NCBI RefSeq assembly: GCF_021023135.1
Contig: NZ_PGFV01000001.1
Span: 62,001 to 126,000 of the forward strand
Reading direction: 5' to 3'
Source of the DNA: Brevibacterium sp. CCUG 69071
Lineage (GTDB): Bacteria; Actinomycetota; Actinomycetes; Actinomycetales; Brevibacteriaceae
Length of the DNA stretch: 64,000 bases
Shown one piece after another: positions 42,939-51,208 of this stretch (positions are counted from its first letter, which is position 1; each line of letters starts with the position of its first letter). Position numbers and translations under genes: made by a program. The notes beneath the pieces were generated by a model. It saw only the letters and a list, made by a program, of their open reading frames with translations. It made no database searches and was not told where the DNA came from.

Positions 42939-43972
42939 GACGTCTCCAGCAGGGTCAGCGCCTGGCCGGCGAGGTCTTCGACTCCCGCTCCGGCCGTTAC
43001 CGGATCGAGGTCGAGGTCGCCCATCTTGCCCGTGGCCAACCGCGTGTAGACGCCCTCGCGGATGCATGCGAGCTTCCACATCGCGAAGGCCGAGTAGTAG
43101 CCGACGTCGTGGACTTCGTGACCGCTGACCGACTGATAGCGGTCGATGAGTTCCGCGCTCGTCGGGAAGCCGTCCTGCGGGGTCGGCACCCAGATGCTCG
43201 TGTACTCCTCGGGCACGGTGAGCATGGCGATGAAGTAACCGAGATCGGTGAGCACCTCGCCGACCGCAGTCAGCTCCCAATCGACGACGGCTGTCACGGT
43301 GCCCTGCGGGGCGAAGATCATATTGTTGGGTTTGAAGTCCCCGTGCGCCAGCCCCACGGGACTGTTCGCCGGGTCGGGCATGGCCTCGAGCAGGACGTCG
43401 TGGACTTTGTGGATCATCGGCGTCTCGCGCATGGAGATCGCTTCGACCTGGCCCAGCCACCGACGCAGCTGCCGTTCGATGAGACCACCGGGGCGACGCA
43501 GATCGCCGAGCCCCACCTCGTCGATGTCGACCTGGTGGATGGAGGCGAGGGTGTCGATCATTCCGAATGCGCATGAGCGCCGGTCGTCAGGTCCCGGCCC
43601 CTGTGGGATGCGTGCCCAGTCGGCGGGTTCGTTGATCGCGAAGCCCGGGCAGTGGTCCATGAAGACGAAGGGCACATCGAGCACCTCGGGATCATCGACG
43701 ATGTCGATCACGTGCGGGACCGGGACATCGCTGTCGTGCAGGCCCGCCATGATCCTGCCCTCGCGGGCGACGTTGTGGGCGCTGCCACCGGAGTGGCCGA
43801 GCGGGGGGCGCCGGAGAACCCACCGCGGATGACCATCGACGGTGATCGTGAAGGTCAGATTCGACCGACCGATCGACATGATCTCGACGTCGAAGTCGGT
43901 GACATCGAATCTGTCTTTGAGCCACGCCCCGATGCGGTCTGCGTCGAATCCTGCTGGTACTGCGGTCACCAT
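42935..43972 (-). CDS. Aminoglycoside-phosphotransferase-like kinase (ACAD10/LvaA-like)
   Basis: APH-fold kinase of 345 residues with a nucleotide-binding N-lobe (GRSNLTFTITVDG, VLRRPPLGH), the catalytic loop LAHGDFKPNNMIF (Brenner HxDxxxxN) and the metal site VVDWELTAVGE. Relatives are the APH domain of ACAD10/11 and LvaA, which phosphorylate the hydroxyl of 4-hydroxyacyl-CoA. No LvaB-like small partner gene is found. Start ATG 43972 follows GGGAGG. It is the first gene of the operon, behind a very good promoter and operator. Antibiotic resistance is unlikely from this context. Confidence 0.85.
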   Translation of the reverse strand: MVTAVPAGFDADRIGAWLKDRFDVTDFDVEIMSIGRSNLTFTITVDGHPRWVLRRPPLGHSGGSAHNVAREGRIMAGLHDSDVPVPHVIDIVDDPEVLDVPFVFMDHCPGFAINEPADWARIPQGPGPDDRRSCAFGMIDTLASIHQVDIDEVGLGDLRRPGGLIERQLRRWLGQVEAISMRETPMIHKVHDVLLEAMPDPANSPVGLAHGDFKPNNMIFAPQGTVTAVVDWELTAVGEVLTDLGYFIAMLTVPEEYTSIWVPTPQDGFPTSAELIDRYQSVSGHEVHDVGYYSAFAMWKLACIREGVYTRLATGKMGDLDLDPVTAGAGVEDLAGQALTLLETS

Positions 43973-43984
43973 CGACCTCCCGAG

Positions 43985-44036
43985 TGAACAATCGTTCAAT
44001 TTGGTTCAGATTATTCAACGTTCGCGGTTGAGTCAA
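43985..44036 (-). promoter_or_regulatory. Promoter and inverted-repeat operators of the Lva-like operon
   Basis: On the minus strand TTGACT (44031-44036) and TAATCT (44008-44013) are exactly 17 bp apart. TGAAC-AATC-GTTCA (43985-43998), a perfect-arm inverted repeat, lies just downstream near the transcription start. A second pair, TCAAC (44015-44019) and GTTGA (44027-44031), sits in the spacer. TetR-family repressors often bind such sites, but none is encoded next to it. Confidence 0.6.
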
Positions 44037-44165
44037 ACCGAAATCGTGATGCCGCTCACCTCGGGGTGTGATAGTGATGAGGGAACGATCGATCGGCTGT
44101 GCGGGAATCGACCCGACCGCCGAACCGATCGCAACCGAGACTCAGATGCCGTCAGTGAGGAAAGC

Positions 44166-45137
44166 ATGAAAGCAATTCGAGTTGCCGCCCTGACCGGGCC
44201 GGACGATGTCGAGCTGGCCGAGGTGGACCGCCCGCAGCCGGGGCAGAGGGAGGTCCTCATCGAGATCGCCTATGCGGGCGTGACCTTCCCTGAGCTGCTG
44301 CAGACCCGGGGGCAGTATCAGACCAAGCACGAGCTGCCCTTCGTGCTCGGGTCCGAGGCGTCCGGCATCGTCGCCGAGGTGGGGCCCGGGTCGCGATTCG
44401 CAGTCGGCGATCGTGTGGCGACGATCATCGGAGCGGGGACCTACGCCGAATTCGCCGTCGCCGGCGATGATCAGGTGATGGCCCTGCCCGACACCGTGAG
44501 TCTGGCCCACGGTGCGGGGATGCCGATGAACGTGCTCACGGCCGACTTCGCGCTGCGCCTGCGAGCCGGAGCCCGGTCGGGGCAGAGTCTGCTCGTCCAC
44601 GGCGCCGCCGGCGGTTTGGGATCTGCGGCAGTGCAGGTGGGCCTGGCCATGGGACTCGAGGTCATCGCCGTGGTCTCGACGCAGGAGAAGGCGAAGATCG
44701 TCCGGGAGCTGGGAGCTCAGCAGGTCGTTTCGGCCGAGGGCTTCAAAGACGCCGTCAAGGAGATCCGGCCCGGTGGCGTGGACTTCGTCTTCGACCCGGT
44801 CGGCGGGGATCGCTTCACGGATTCCACCCGTGTGCTCGCGCCCTTCGGTCGCCTGCTGGTGCTCGGGTTCACCGCCGGAGAGATTCCGAGCATCAGAGTC
44901 AACCGGCTGCTTCTGAAGAACATCTCCGTCGACGGTGTCGCCTGGGGAGCCGCGACGGTCGGCGATCCCTCGCTCATCGCCCGGCAGTGGGAGGTGCTGG
45001 ACGAGCACCTGATGGCGGGACGGCTGAATCCGCGCATCCACGCCACCTACCCGCTGGCGAAGGCAGCCGCGGCGATCAGGGAGCTCGACGAGCGAACGGT
45101 GATGGGCAAGATCCTGCTCGAGGTCGCAGGAGGCTAA
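44166..45137 (+). CDS. Zinc-independent quinone oxidoreductase (NADPH:quinone reductase, MDR family)
   Basis: The 323-residue medium-chain dehydrogenase has the GroES-like N-terminal domain (GQREVLIEIAYAGVTFPELL) and a Rossmann domain with LVHGAAGGLGSAAVQVG. There are no zinc-ligand cysteines, as in QOR-type proteins. It reduces quinones or acts as an enoyl reductase on acyl-CoAs. ATG 44166 follows GAGGAAAG; an upstream in-frame extension lies over the divergent control region. It is divergent from the Lva-like operon, so a linked role is possible. Its stop overlaps the opposing helicase gene by 4 nt. Confidence 0.88.
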   Translation: MKAIRVAALTGPDDVELAEVDRPQPGQREVLIEIAYAGVTFPELLQTRGQYQTKHELPFVLGSEASGIVAEVGPGSRFAVGDRVATIIGAGTYAEFAVAGDDQVMALPDTVSLAHGAGMPMNVLTADFALRLRAGARSGQSLLVHGAAGGLGSAAVQVGLAMGLEVIAVVSTQEKAKIVRELGAQQVVSAEGFKDAVKEIRPGGVDFVFDPVGGDRFTDSTRVLAPFGRLLVLGFTAGEIPSIRVNRLLLKNISVDGVAWGAATVGDPSLIARQWEVLDEHLMAGRLNPRIHATYPLAKAAAAIRELDERTVMGKILLEVAGG

Positions 45138-46756
45138 GCGCCCGGTGCGTCGTCGTGGTCGAGGGCGCTCAGGTCTCCGACCACGACCAGCTTCGTCGTC
45201 GCCCGCGACATGCCGACGTAGAGCATGTCGATCGCCCGTGACCGGTCTCTGAAGCCGTTGCTGCACAGCACGACCACTGGGCGTTCGAGTCCCTTGAAGC
45301 CGAGGACGTGGCCGTAGAAGACGTCTTCGGCGGCGAAGAATTGGTCCCAGTAGGCCGAAGTGCCCTCGGCTTCGACGATCTCGCGTTGGACGGGATGTCT
45401 GCTGCCCGTGGTCAGCAGCGCAATGTCACCGGGGTCCCATCCGGCATCCATGAGGGCCTCGACCTGCCCGTCCGCCTCGGCGAGGGCCGACTCTGCGTCG
45501 GTCTCCACCCATTCGATGTCCTCGCCGGGAGCGTTGCGGGGGATTGGGGGTTCGAGAGCGAATCCGGCGAATCCGGCGACGATCTGTTCGGAGTTGCGCA
45601 GGTTCTCGTCGAGTTGGATGGGGTTCATCGTGATCGGAGATTCGCCCTGCCGACCGAAAATCCGCTGCCGTTCGTCGGTGAAGACATAGAGCGTTCCGTC
45701 GACCTGGTTGCGCAGGCAGGACTGCACGGCCTCCCACCACAGCAGACTGAAGTCCTGGCCTTCGTCGATGACGACCGCATCGAACAGGCTCTTGCGCGGC
45801 CGCTCATCGGCGAGGTCCTTCAGGCGCAGAGGCAGCTCGTGCTCCCAATAGTCCGAATCGTCATCGCTGCCCGGTTCCGCGCCCCAGGAGACCGGCAGGT
45901 CATGGAACAGGCCGACGAAGGCCGGCCGATCGCTGTCCGGCCACTGGGCGGTGAAGAGTTGGAGGAAGCGTCCGAGGCCGCGGGAATAGCACATCAGCGC
46001 CACTCGCAGTCCGGCTTGAGTCAGCGCCCTGGCCTTGAGCAGGGCCAAGTAGGTCTTGCCCGAGCCGGCACCGCCGCTGATCTCCGCCCGATTCTGGTGT
46101 CGGAGGATCCGGATGAGCTTCGCCTGCTCTCGGCTGAGGGCATCGGCACGATCGGAGATCTCCGCGGCCCGCAGTCGCACGTTCTCGACGGCCCGATTGG
46201 TCCGACGCAGATTCTTGAGCACGTACTCATGCGGTGCGGAGAGGTCGTGACGCTCCGGATCGAAGTCGTAGCGCAGCTGAGCCGAGATCGCACCCGCGAG
46301 CGAGTCGAGCTGAGTGGAGTCGGCGAGCTGCCGGCGAGGCGCATCCGGTTGGTCCCAGTCTCCGGGCAGCTGCGTATAGGGCAGAACCGCGAAATGGCTG
46401 ATGTGTCCTGGCATCGTCGAGACCCGGGAACGGAGGTACTTGACGAGGTTGTGCTTGGCGACCATCGCCTGGTGAAGTGGAGACTCCTTGAGCCGGTTTC
46501 GATGTCCCTGCGCGTCTGTGGTGATCCATCGCCCGTCCTCGATCTCAACCCGGCCGCCCTTGACCTCGATCACGGCGATGCCGAGTCCGGGCCAGAGGAC
46601 GAGGATGTCGATTTCGATGTCCTTGTCGTCTCCGGTCAGGCGCTGGCCATGAACCATCGTCGCCTCGACGGGCAGCTGCTCGCTCAGAGCATTCCACACG
46701 GCTTCCTCGGCGGCGGAACCATGGAAATCAGGCTGCGGGGGTATCAACGTGACCAT
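45134..46756 (-). CDS. NERD-domain nuclease fused to a UvrD/Rep-like helicase
   Basis: The 540-residue protein begins with a NERD (nuclease-related) domain (about 10-130) with the restriction-like residues D50 (EIDILVLWPG) and E64-x-K66 (VIEVKGG). A superfamily-1 helicase core follows with Walker A GGAGSGKT (228-235), Walker B VVIDEGQDF, a VFTDERQRIFG motif III region, and motif VI MLYVGMSRATTKL. The helicase is short and lacks the full 2A/2B insertions of UvrD. Probable role is DNA repair or foreign-DNA processing. ATG 46756 is probably leaderless: minus-strand TAGTCT (46763-46768) ends 7 nt upstream. Confidence 0.85.
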   Translation of the reverse strand: MVTLIPPQPDFHGSAAEEAVWNALSEQLPVEATMVHGQRLTGDDKDIEIDILVLWPGLGIAVIEVKGGRVEIEDGRWITTDAQGHRNRLKESPLHQAMVAKHNLVKYLRSRVSTMPGHISHFAVLPYTQLPGDWDQPDAPRRQLADSTQLDSLAGAISAQLRYDFDPERHDLSAPHEYVLKNLRRTNRAVENVRLRAAEISDRADALSREQAKLIRILRHQNRAEISGGAGSGKTYLALLKARALTQAGLRVALMCYSRGLGRFLQLFTAQWPDSDRPAFVGLFHDLPVSWGAEPGSDDDSDYWEHELPLRLKDLADERPRKSLFDAVVIDEGQDFSLLWWEAVQSCLRNQVDGTLYVFTDERQRIFGRQGESPITMNPIQLDENLRNSEQIVAGFAGFALEPPIPRNAPGEDIEWVETDAESALAEADGQVEALMDAGWDPGDIALLTTGSRHPVQREIVEAEGTSAYWDQFFAAEDVFYGHVLGFKGLERPVVVLCSNGFRDRSRAIDMLYVGMSRATTKLVVVGDLSALDHDDAPGA

Positions 46757-46762
46757 GGGTTG

Positions 46763-46768
46763 AGACTA
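46763..46768 (-). promoter_or_regulatory. -10 element for the leaderless NERD-helicase gene
   Basis: Minus-strand TAGTCT (read as AGACTA on the plus strand) ends exactly 7 nt before the ATG at 46756. No Shine-Dalgarno sequence is present. Confidence 0.5.
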
Positions 46769-46834
46769 ACCCACTACAGGCGGGATCGGCGGAGCGACGT
46801 GCACGATGAGGAACTGGGTGGGTGCCTGTGAGGA

Positions 46835-46879
46835 CAGAGTTCGGGCCCGCCGGAATGACTCCGACGGGCCCGAACTCTG
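46835..46879 (-). terminator. Long hairpin terminator after the ProP-like gene
   Basis: CAGAGTTCGGGCCCG (46835-46849) and its exact complement (46865-46879) form a 15 bp stem. It extends, after one mismatch, by CGG/CCG to a 7-nt loop. It lies 30 nt past the stop of the MFS gene. There is no U-tract. Confidence 0.65.
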
Positions 46880-46906
46880 CACTTGTGTCACTCTGCAGTT
46901 GTGTCA
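46875..46906. repeat. Tandem 16 bp repeat
   Basis: CTCTGCACTTGTGTCA (46875-46890) is followed directly by CTCTGCAGTTGTGTCA (46891-46906), with one difference. It begins inside the terminator arm and ends next to the stop of the MFS gene. Confidence 0.65.
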
Positions 46907-46908
46907 GT

Positions 46909-48294
46909 TCACTTCTTGTCGTCGACGAGTTCGTTGTCGTCGAAGACGACGTCCGCTCCCTCTTCCGGAAGACCCGCACCGCGCATCGAGGCACCCTTGG
47001 TCTCCTTCATGAAGATCGTGGCGATGAATCCGATCACGCAGGCACCCATCACATAGTACGCGGGGATGATCGGGTTGCCTGTCGATCCGATGAGGGCATC
47101 GTTGACCGACGGTGCCGTTCCGCCGAAGAGCGCGGTCGAGACGTTGTAGGAGATTGCGAAGCCGGCGAAGCGCACCGGGCCGGGGAACATCGCCGGGAAC
47201 GTCGCCGAGATCGTCGACAGCTGCGGGATGTAGAGGACGCCGAGAACCGCCAGACCGACGAGGGCCCAGACGAAGCCGTTGGCCATGAGCATGAACATCG
47301 GGATGGAGGCGACGAAGAGTCCGATGAGGGAGAAGTACCAGACCGGTTTGCGACCGACCCTGTCCGAGATCATGCCGCCGAACGGGATGAGGATCATCAT
47401 GAAGGCCTGGGCGAGGAACATCACCGTCAGCGAGGCGTTGCCGTCCATACCGACCGGATCTTTCAGATAGGTGGGCATGTAGGACAGAAGTGTGTAGTTG
47501 ACGACGTTGACCGCGACGACCATGCCGCCGAGGATGAGGAGCTGCTTCCAGTAGTCGGTGAAGAGGACCCGGAAGACCTCCTTGACCGACTTGCCCTGGT
47601 CGCTGTCCTCGAGCTCCGTGTACACGGGGGATTCGTCGAGCTTGGTTCGCAGGTAGAGTCCGACGACGCCGAGGACGCCGGCGAGGATGAACGGGAGCCT
47701 CCAGCCCCAGTCCATCATGGTCTCTTCGCCGAGTCCGAGCTGGAGCAGCAGGACGATGAGCGAACCGGCGGCCATGCCGGCCAGAGTGCCGAACTCGAGG
47801 AAGCTGCCGAAGAATCCGCGACGATGATCGGGTGCGTACTCGGCCATGAAGGTCGCGGCACCGCCGTATTCGCCTCCGGAGGAGAATCCCTGGATGACGC
47901 GCAGCAGCATGAGGATGATCGGTGCCGCCACGCCGATGGTGGCATAGCTCGGCAGCAGCGCGATGCAGAAGGTGGAGCCTGCCATGAGCAGGATCGTCAG
48001 CGCGAGGACCGCCTTGCGACCGAGCCGGTCGCCCATCGGACCCCAGACGATTCCGCCGAGAGGACGGAAGACGAAGGAGACGGCGAAGGTGAGCAGGGCG
48101 AGCAGCTGTCCATGTTCGCCGGGGAAGAAGTGTTGGGTGATGTACGCGACGGAGACCGCGTAGAGGCCGTAGTCGAACCATTCGGTGGCATTGCCGATCG
48201 CCGAGGCGGCAACGGCCTTGCGCACAGTCTTCAGGTCGGGCGTGGGTGGGGACGCGAGTGTCGCGGAATTCGGGTGGGAGTTGGGGTTGCTCAC
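46909..48294 (-). CDS. MFS transporter, metabolite:H+ symporter family (ProP-like)
   Basis: The 461-residue, 12-helix protein of the MHS subfamily that includes ProP (proline/glycine betaine) and shikimate/dicarboxylate symporters. Landmarks: IGNATEWFDYGLYAVSVAY, MGDRLGRKAVL, RVIQGFSSGGEYGGAATFMAEYAP, DWGWRLPFILAG, and an acidic C-terminal tail without the long ProP coiled coil. GTG 48294 follows GGAGGA. A strong terminator and tandem repeat come after it. Substrate is most likely a compatible solute, but carboxylates are possible. Confidence 0.88.
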   Translation of the reverse strand: MSNPNSHPNSATLASPPTPDLKTVRKAVAASAIGNATEWFDYGLYAVSVAYITQHFFPGEHGQLLALLTFAVSFVFRPLGGIVWGPMGDRLGRKAVLALTILLMAGSTFCIALLPSYATIGVAAPIILMLLRVIQGFSSGGEYGGAATFMAEYAPDHRRGFFGSFLEFGTLAGMAAGSLIVLLLQLGLGEETMMDWGWRLPFILAGVLGVVGLYLRTKLDESPVYTELEDSDQGKSVKEVFRVLFTDYWKQLLILGGMVVAVNVVNYTLLSYMPTYLKDPVGMDGNASLTVMFLAQAFMMILIPFGGMISDRVGRKPVWYFSLIGLFVASIPMFMLMANGFVWALVGLAVLGVLYIPQLSTISATFPAMFPGPVRFAGFAISYNVSTALFGGTAPSVNDALIGSTGNPIIPAYYVMGACVIGFIATIFMKETKGASMRGAGLPEEGADVVFDDNELVDDKK

Positions 48295-48649
48295 GAGATC
48301 CTCCGATCGTCTGGGGCCGCCGATCGAGCGGTCCGCTGGGAAGAAGCGACTATGAACGCTACGAGGATCTGCTCAGCCTTTCAACGTGGACTCGCTGTCA
48401 AGCCGGCGGCGTGTCGCTGGCGAAAGGTTTACCCTGTGGGCTTCTGACCTGGCGTGATGCCATGAAGTGAGGGAACTTCATCTGTTGGTGAGGTTCACAG
48501 GAAACACCAAAGATATCGTCACGCCAAGCTGGTTGACTTCGAAATCGATCAATGGTCTCACCCCGTCGACGGGTTTCGGTGGTGGTAGTCTGCCGATCAT
48601 GTGACCTGGGACAAACGGGTGCTGGGCCTGACCACGAGGAGAAATTCTC
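48295..48649. other. Divergent intergenic region (355 bp) with no gene
   Basis: This region separates the ProP-like gene from the amino-acid permease. I see no supported coding frame. It contains an inverted repeat ATGAAGT (48462-48468) / ACTTCAT (48475-48481) with a 6-nt loop, a -35-like TTGACT (48533-48538) without a convincing -10, and GAGGAGA (48636-48642) for the permease. Confidence 0.5.
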
Positions 48650-50176
48650 ATGGGAGTGCTGAGGAAGAAGGATGTCAACGACGTCATCCATCAGAACGAT
48701 GACGCCGGTGAAGGCGGGCATCTGCGGAAGAATCTCGGTGCCAAGGACCTCATCGGATTCGGGATCGGCATCGTCATCGGCACCGGCATCTTCACCCTCA
48801 CCGGCCTCGAGGCCAAGGAGCATGCGGGTCCCGCCGTAATGATCTCCTTCGTCATCGCTGGTGTCGTCGCTCTGCTGGCCGCCCTGTGCTATGCGGAACT
48901 CGCCGCCGCCGTGCCGACAGCAGGCAGCTCGTACACCTATGCCTATTCCACGATCGGTGAGATCTTCGCGTGGATCATCGCCTGGGATCTCATCCTCGAG
49001 TTCGCCCTCGGGGCCTCGGTCGTCGCCCGCGGCTGGTCGGGATACATCGCCGGAGTGTTCGACCTGCCCTCGGCGTGGTTCGCCGAAGAAGGGTCGATCG
49101 TCAACCTCGGCGCGATCTTCATCTCCCTCGTCCTCGGCTGGGTGGCCATGCGCGGGATCCGCGAATCCAAATGGGTGACCAACGGCCTCGTCATCATCAA
49201 GGTCCTCGTCTGCATCTTCGTCATCGTCGTCGGAGTCTTCTACATCAAGTCAGCCAACCTCGTGCCCTTCATTCCGCCCGCACAGCCGGTCGAGGAGGGT
49301 GCGACTTCGGGACTGCAGGCACCGTTGTGGCAGTGGGTCACCGGGATCGAACCTTCGAGCTTCGGCGTCGTCGGAGTCTTCGTGGCCGCCGCGGTCGTCT
49401 TCTTCGCGTATTCGGGATTCGAAGCGATCGCCAACCTCGGCGAGGAGACGAAGAAGCCTTCCCGCGACATGCCGATGGGGCTGTTGGGTACGCTGGCGAT
49501 CTGCACCGTCCTCTACGTCGGGGTCTGCCTCGTCGTCACCGGCATGGTCCACTATTCGAAGCTCTCCGAGGGTGATGCGGTCGCCGATGTGTTCACGCAG
49601 AACGGCCTCGGCTGGGCGGGCATCCTCATCGGCATCGCCGCTGTCGCCGGACTCAGCTCGGTCATCCTCGTCGATATCGTCGCCATGGGCCGCATCGGCT
49701 TCGCCCTCTCCCGCGACGGACTGCTGCCCGGCATCTTCGCCCGCATCCATCCCCGCTGGGGAACCCCGGTGCTGATAACGGCCTTGACCGTCGGCTCAGT
49801 GGTGCTGCTCTCCGGGCTGGTGCCGATCTCCGTGCTCGCCGAGATGGTGAGCATCGGAACCCTGTTCGCCTTCCTCGTCGTCTCCCTCGCCGTGATCGTC
49901 CTGCGCAAGACCTCACCGAACATGAAACGCCCCTTCCGGACGCCGTGGGTGCCGTTTTTGCCGGTGGTCTCCGTCCTCTCCTGCCTCGGCCTGATGGCCA
50001 GCCTCGCGGTCGAGACCTGGTTGCGCTTCCTCGTCTGGCTGCTGCTCGGCTTCGTCGTCTACTTCGCCTACGGCAACCGGAAGTCGCGTCTCGCCCGCCG
50101 GGAACGTGAGGGAGTCGACCCCGGACCGACCGATACCGGTGCCGGGACGGTCACCACGGAGGCTGATCCGAAATGA
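48650..50176 (+). CDS. APC-superfamily amino-acid permease (cationic amino-acid transporter type)
   Basis: The 508-residue membrane protein has about 12 helices. The first membrane block LRKNLGAKDLIGFGIGIVIG and TGIFTLTGLEAKEHAGPAV is typical of bacterial YfnA/CAT-type permeases; FFAYSGFEAIANLGEETKKPSRDMP is the conserved helix 6-loop region. ATG 48650 sits 7 nt past GAGGAGA. Its stop overlaps the universal stress protein gene by 4 nt, a common pairing for this family that suggests the stress protein modulates the transporter. Confidence 0.9.
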   Translation: MGVLRKKDVNDVIHQNDDAGEGGHLRKNLGAKDLIGFGIGIVIGTGIFTLTGLEAKEHAGPAVMISFVIAGVVALLAALCYAELAAAVPTAGSSYTYAYSTIGEIFAWIIAWDLILEFALGASVVARGWSGYIAGVFDLPSAWFAEEGSIVNLGAIFISLVLGWVAMRGIRESKWVTNGLVIIKVLVCIFVIVVGVFYIKSANLVPFIPPAQPVEEGATSGLQAPLWQWVTGIEPSSFGVVGVFVAAAVVFFAYSGFEAIANLGEETKKPSRDMPMGLLGTLAICTVLYVGVCLVVTGMVHYSKLSEGDAVADVFTQNGLGWAGILIGIAAVAGLSSVILVDIVAMGRIGFALSRDGLLPGIFARIHPRWGTPVLITALTVGSVVLLSGLVPISVLAEMVSIGTLFAFLVVSLAVIVLRKTSPNMKRPFRTPWVPFLPVVSVLSCLGLMASLAVETWLRFLVWLLLGFVVYFAYGNRKSRLARREREGVDPGPTDTGAGTVTTEADPK

Positions 50177-51063
50177 GCGTCCTTGTCGGTTTCGGCGTCG
50201 ACACGAAGAGCCGTGCGAGCGTCCGCTTCGGCGCCGACCTCGCCCGGACTTCGGGGGAGCCGCTGATCCTCTGCTGCGTTGTACAGGATCGATTCTCCTC
50301 GGCGCAGATGTCGGACTTCTCCGGGGTCTCCGATGACTGGAAGAAGGAGATACGGGGCATGACTTCGCAGGCGATCGCCGATGCGAAGTCCGCCCTGCCC
50401 GATGACGCCACCGCCGAGGTGGTCGTGCGGACCGGGCGATCCGTGACCAGGGTCCTCCACAACGAGGCCGTCGACCGCAATGCGCAGGTCCTCGTCACCG
50501 GATCCTCCGTCCGCGGGCCCTTGGGTCGCATCGTGCTCGGGAGCACGACCGATCGCCTCGTCCACTCCTCACCGCTGCCGATCGCCTTGGTGCCCCGCGG
50601 GTACAACTCCGACCGCACCGAGGTCAGCAGGCTCGTCTTCGCCGTCGACCCCTCACGCCGGACCGAACGCTACTACGACTCGGTGGCGCGCCTGGCCAGA
50701 TGGCTGGGCGTCGGCATCGAGGTCGTCACCTTCGCCGTGCGCTCTTCGAAGCCCTCCGGTCTGGGGGCATTTGCCGACCAGGGCGTGTATTCGACCTGGA
50801 AGGAGCAGGTCCTCCGCGGTCACCGGTCGATCGTGACGGCCGTGGAAAGCGGAGAGGGAAGTGCTGGCGTCACCGGCACCTCCATCATCACCGGTGACCG
50901 GTGGTCGAGTGCGGTCAATTCGTTCGACTGGCAGGACGGTGACGTCCTCGTCGTCGGCTCGAGCGAGTCGGCCCTGCACGGCGTCTTCCTCGGATCGACC
51001 GCGACGCACATCATGCGGCACTCGCCGGTGCCGATGATCATGCTGCCCCAACCTCGGCGCTGA
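50173..51063 (+). CDS. Universal stress protein, tandem UspA domains
   Basis: The 296-residue protein has two UspA domains (about 1-140 and 150-296). Each ends in the nucleotide-binding pattern, GSSVRGPLGRIVLGSTTDRL and GSSESALHGVFLGSTATHIM, of the ATP-binding G-x2-G-x9-G(S/T) kind. Cytosolic. It overlaps the permease stop as ATGA, so the two are co-translated. A 13 bp hairpin terminator follows. Confidence 0.9.
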   Translation: MSVLVGFGVDTKSRASVRFGADLARTSGEPLILCCVVQDRFSSAQMSDFSGVSDDWKKEIRGMTSQAIADAKSALPDDATAEVVVRTGRSVTRVLHNEAVDRNAQVLVTGSSVRGPLGRIVLGSTTDRLVHSSPLPIALVPRGYNSDRTEVSRLVFAVDPSRRTERYYDSVARLARWLGVGIEVVTFAVRSSKPSGLGAFADQGVYSTWKEQVLRGHRSIVTAVESGEGSAGVTGTSIITGDRWSSAVNSFDWQDGDVLVVGSSESALHGVFLGSTATHIMRHSPVPMIMLPQPRR

Positions 51064-51073
51064 GCGGGGAAGC

Positions 51074-51114
51074 CGAAGGTCCGGTGGCCGTCTGCTGCGG
51101 ACACCGGACCTTCG
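51074..51114 (+). terminator. Hairpin terminator after the Usp gene
   Basis: CGAAGGTCCGGTG (51074-51086) pairs perfectly with CACCGGACCTTCG (51102-51114) across a 15-nt loop. There is no long U-tract. It probably ends the permease-Usp transcript. Confidence 0.6.
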
Positions 51115-51208
51115 TCAATTCGCTCGTGTGGTTCTCACCGATGTGAGGCCGCCGCAGCGATTTTCACCTGTCTGATCCCACCCGGATCTCACTCGGCTGT
51201 TTCGGATC

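Noticed and set aside
42935-43972. Aminoglycoside resistance gene
   Set aside because: The APH fold is present, but operon context with acyl-CoA enzymes points to the LvaA/ACAD10-type kinase.
46822-48447. 541-codon plus-strand frame
   Set aside because: Antisense to the ProP-like MFS gene and spans its terminator; charged repetitive composition.
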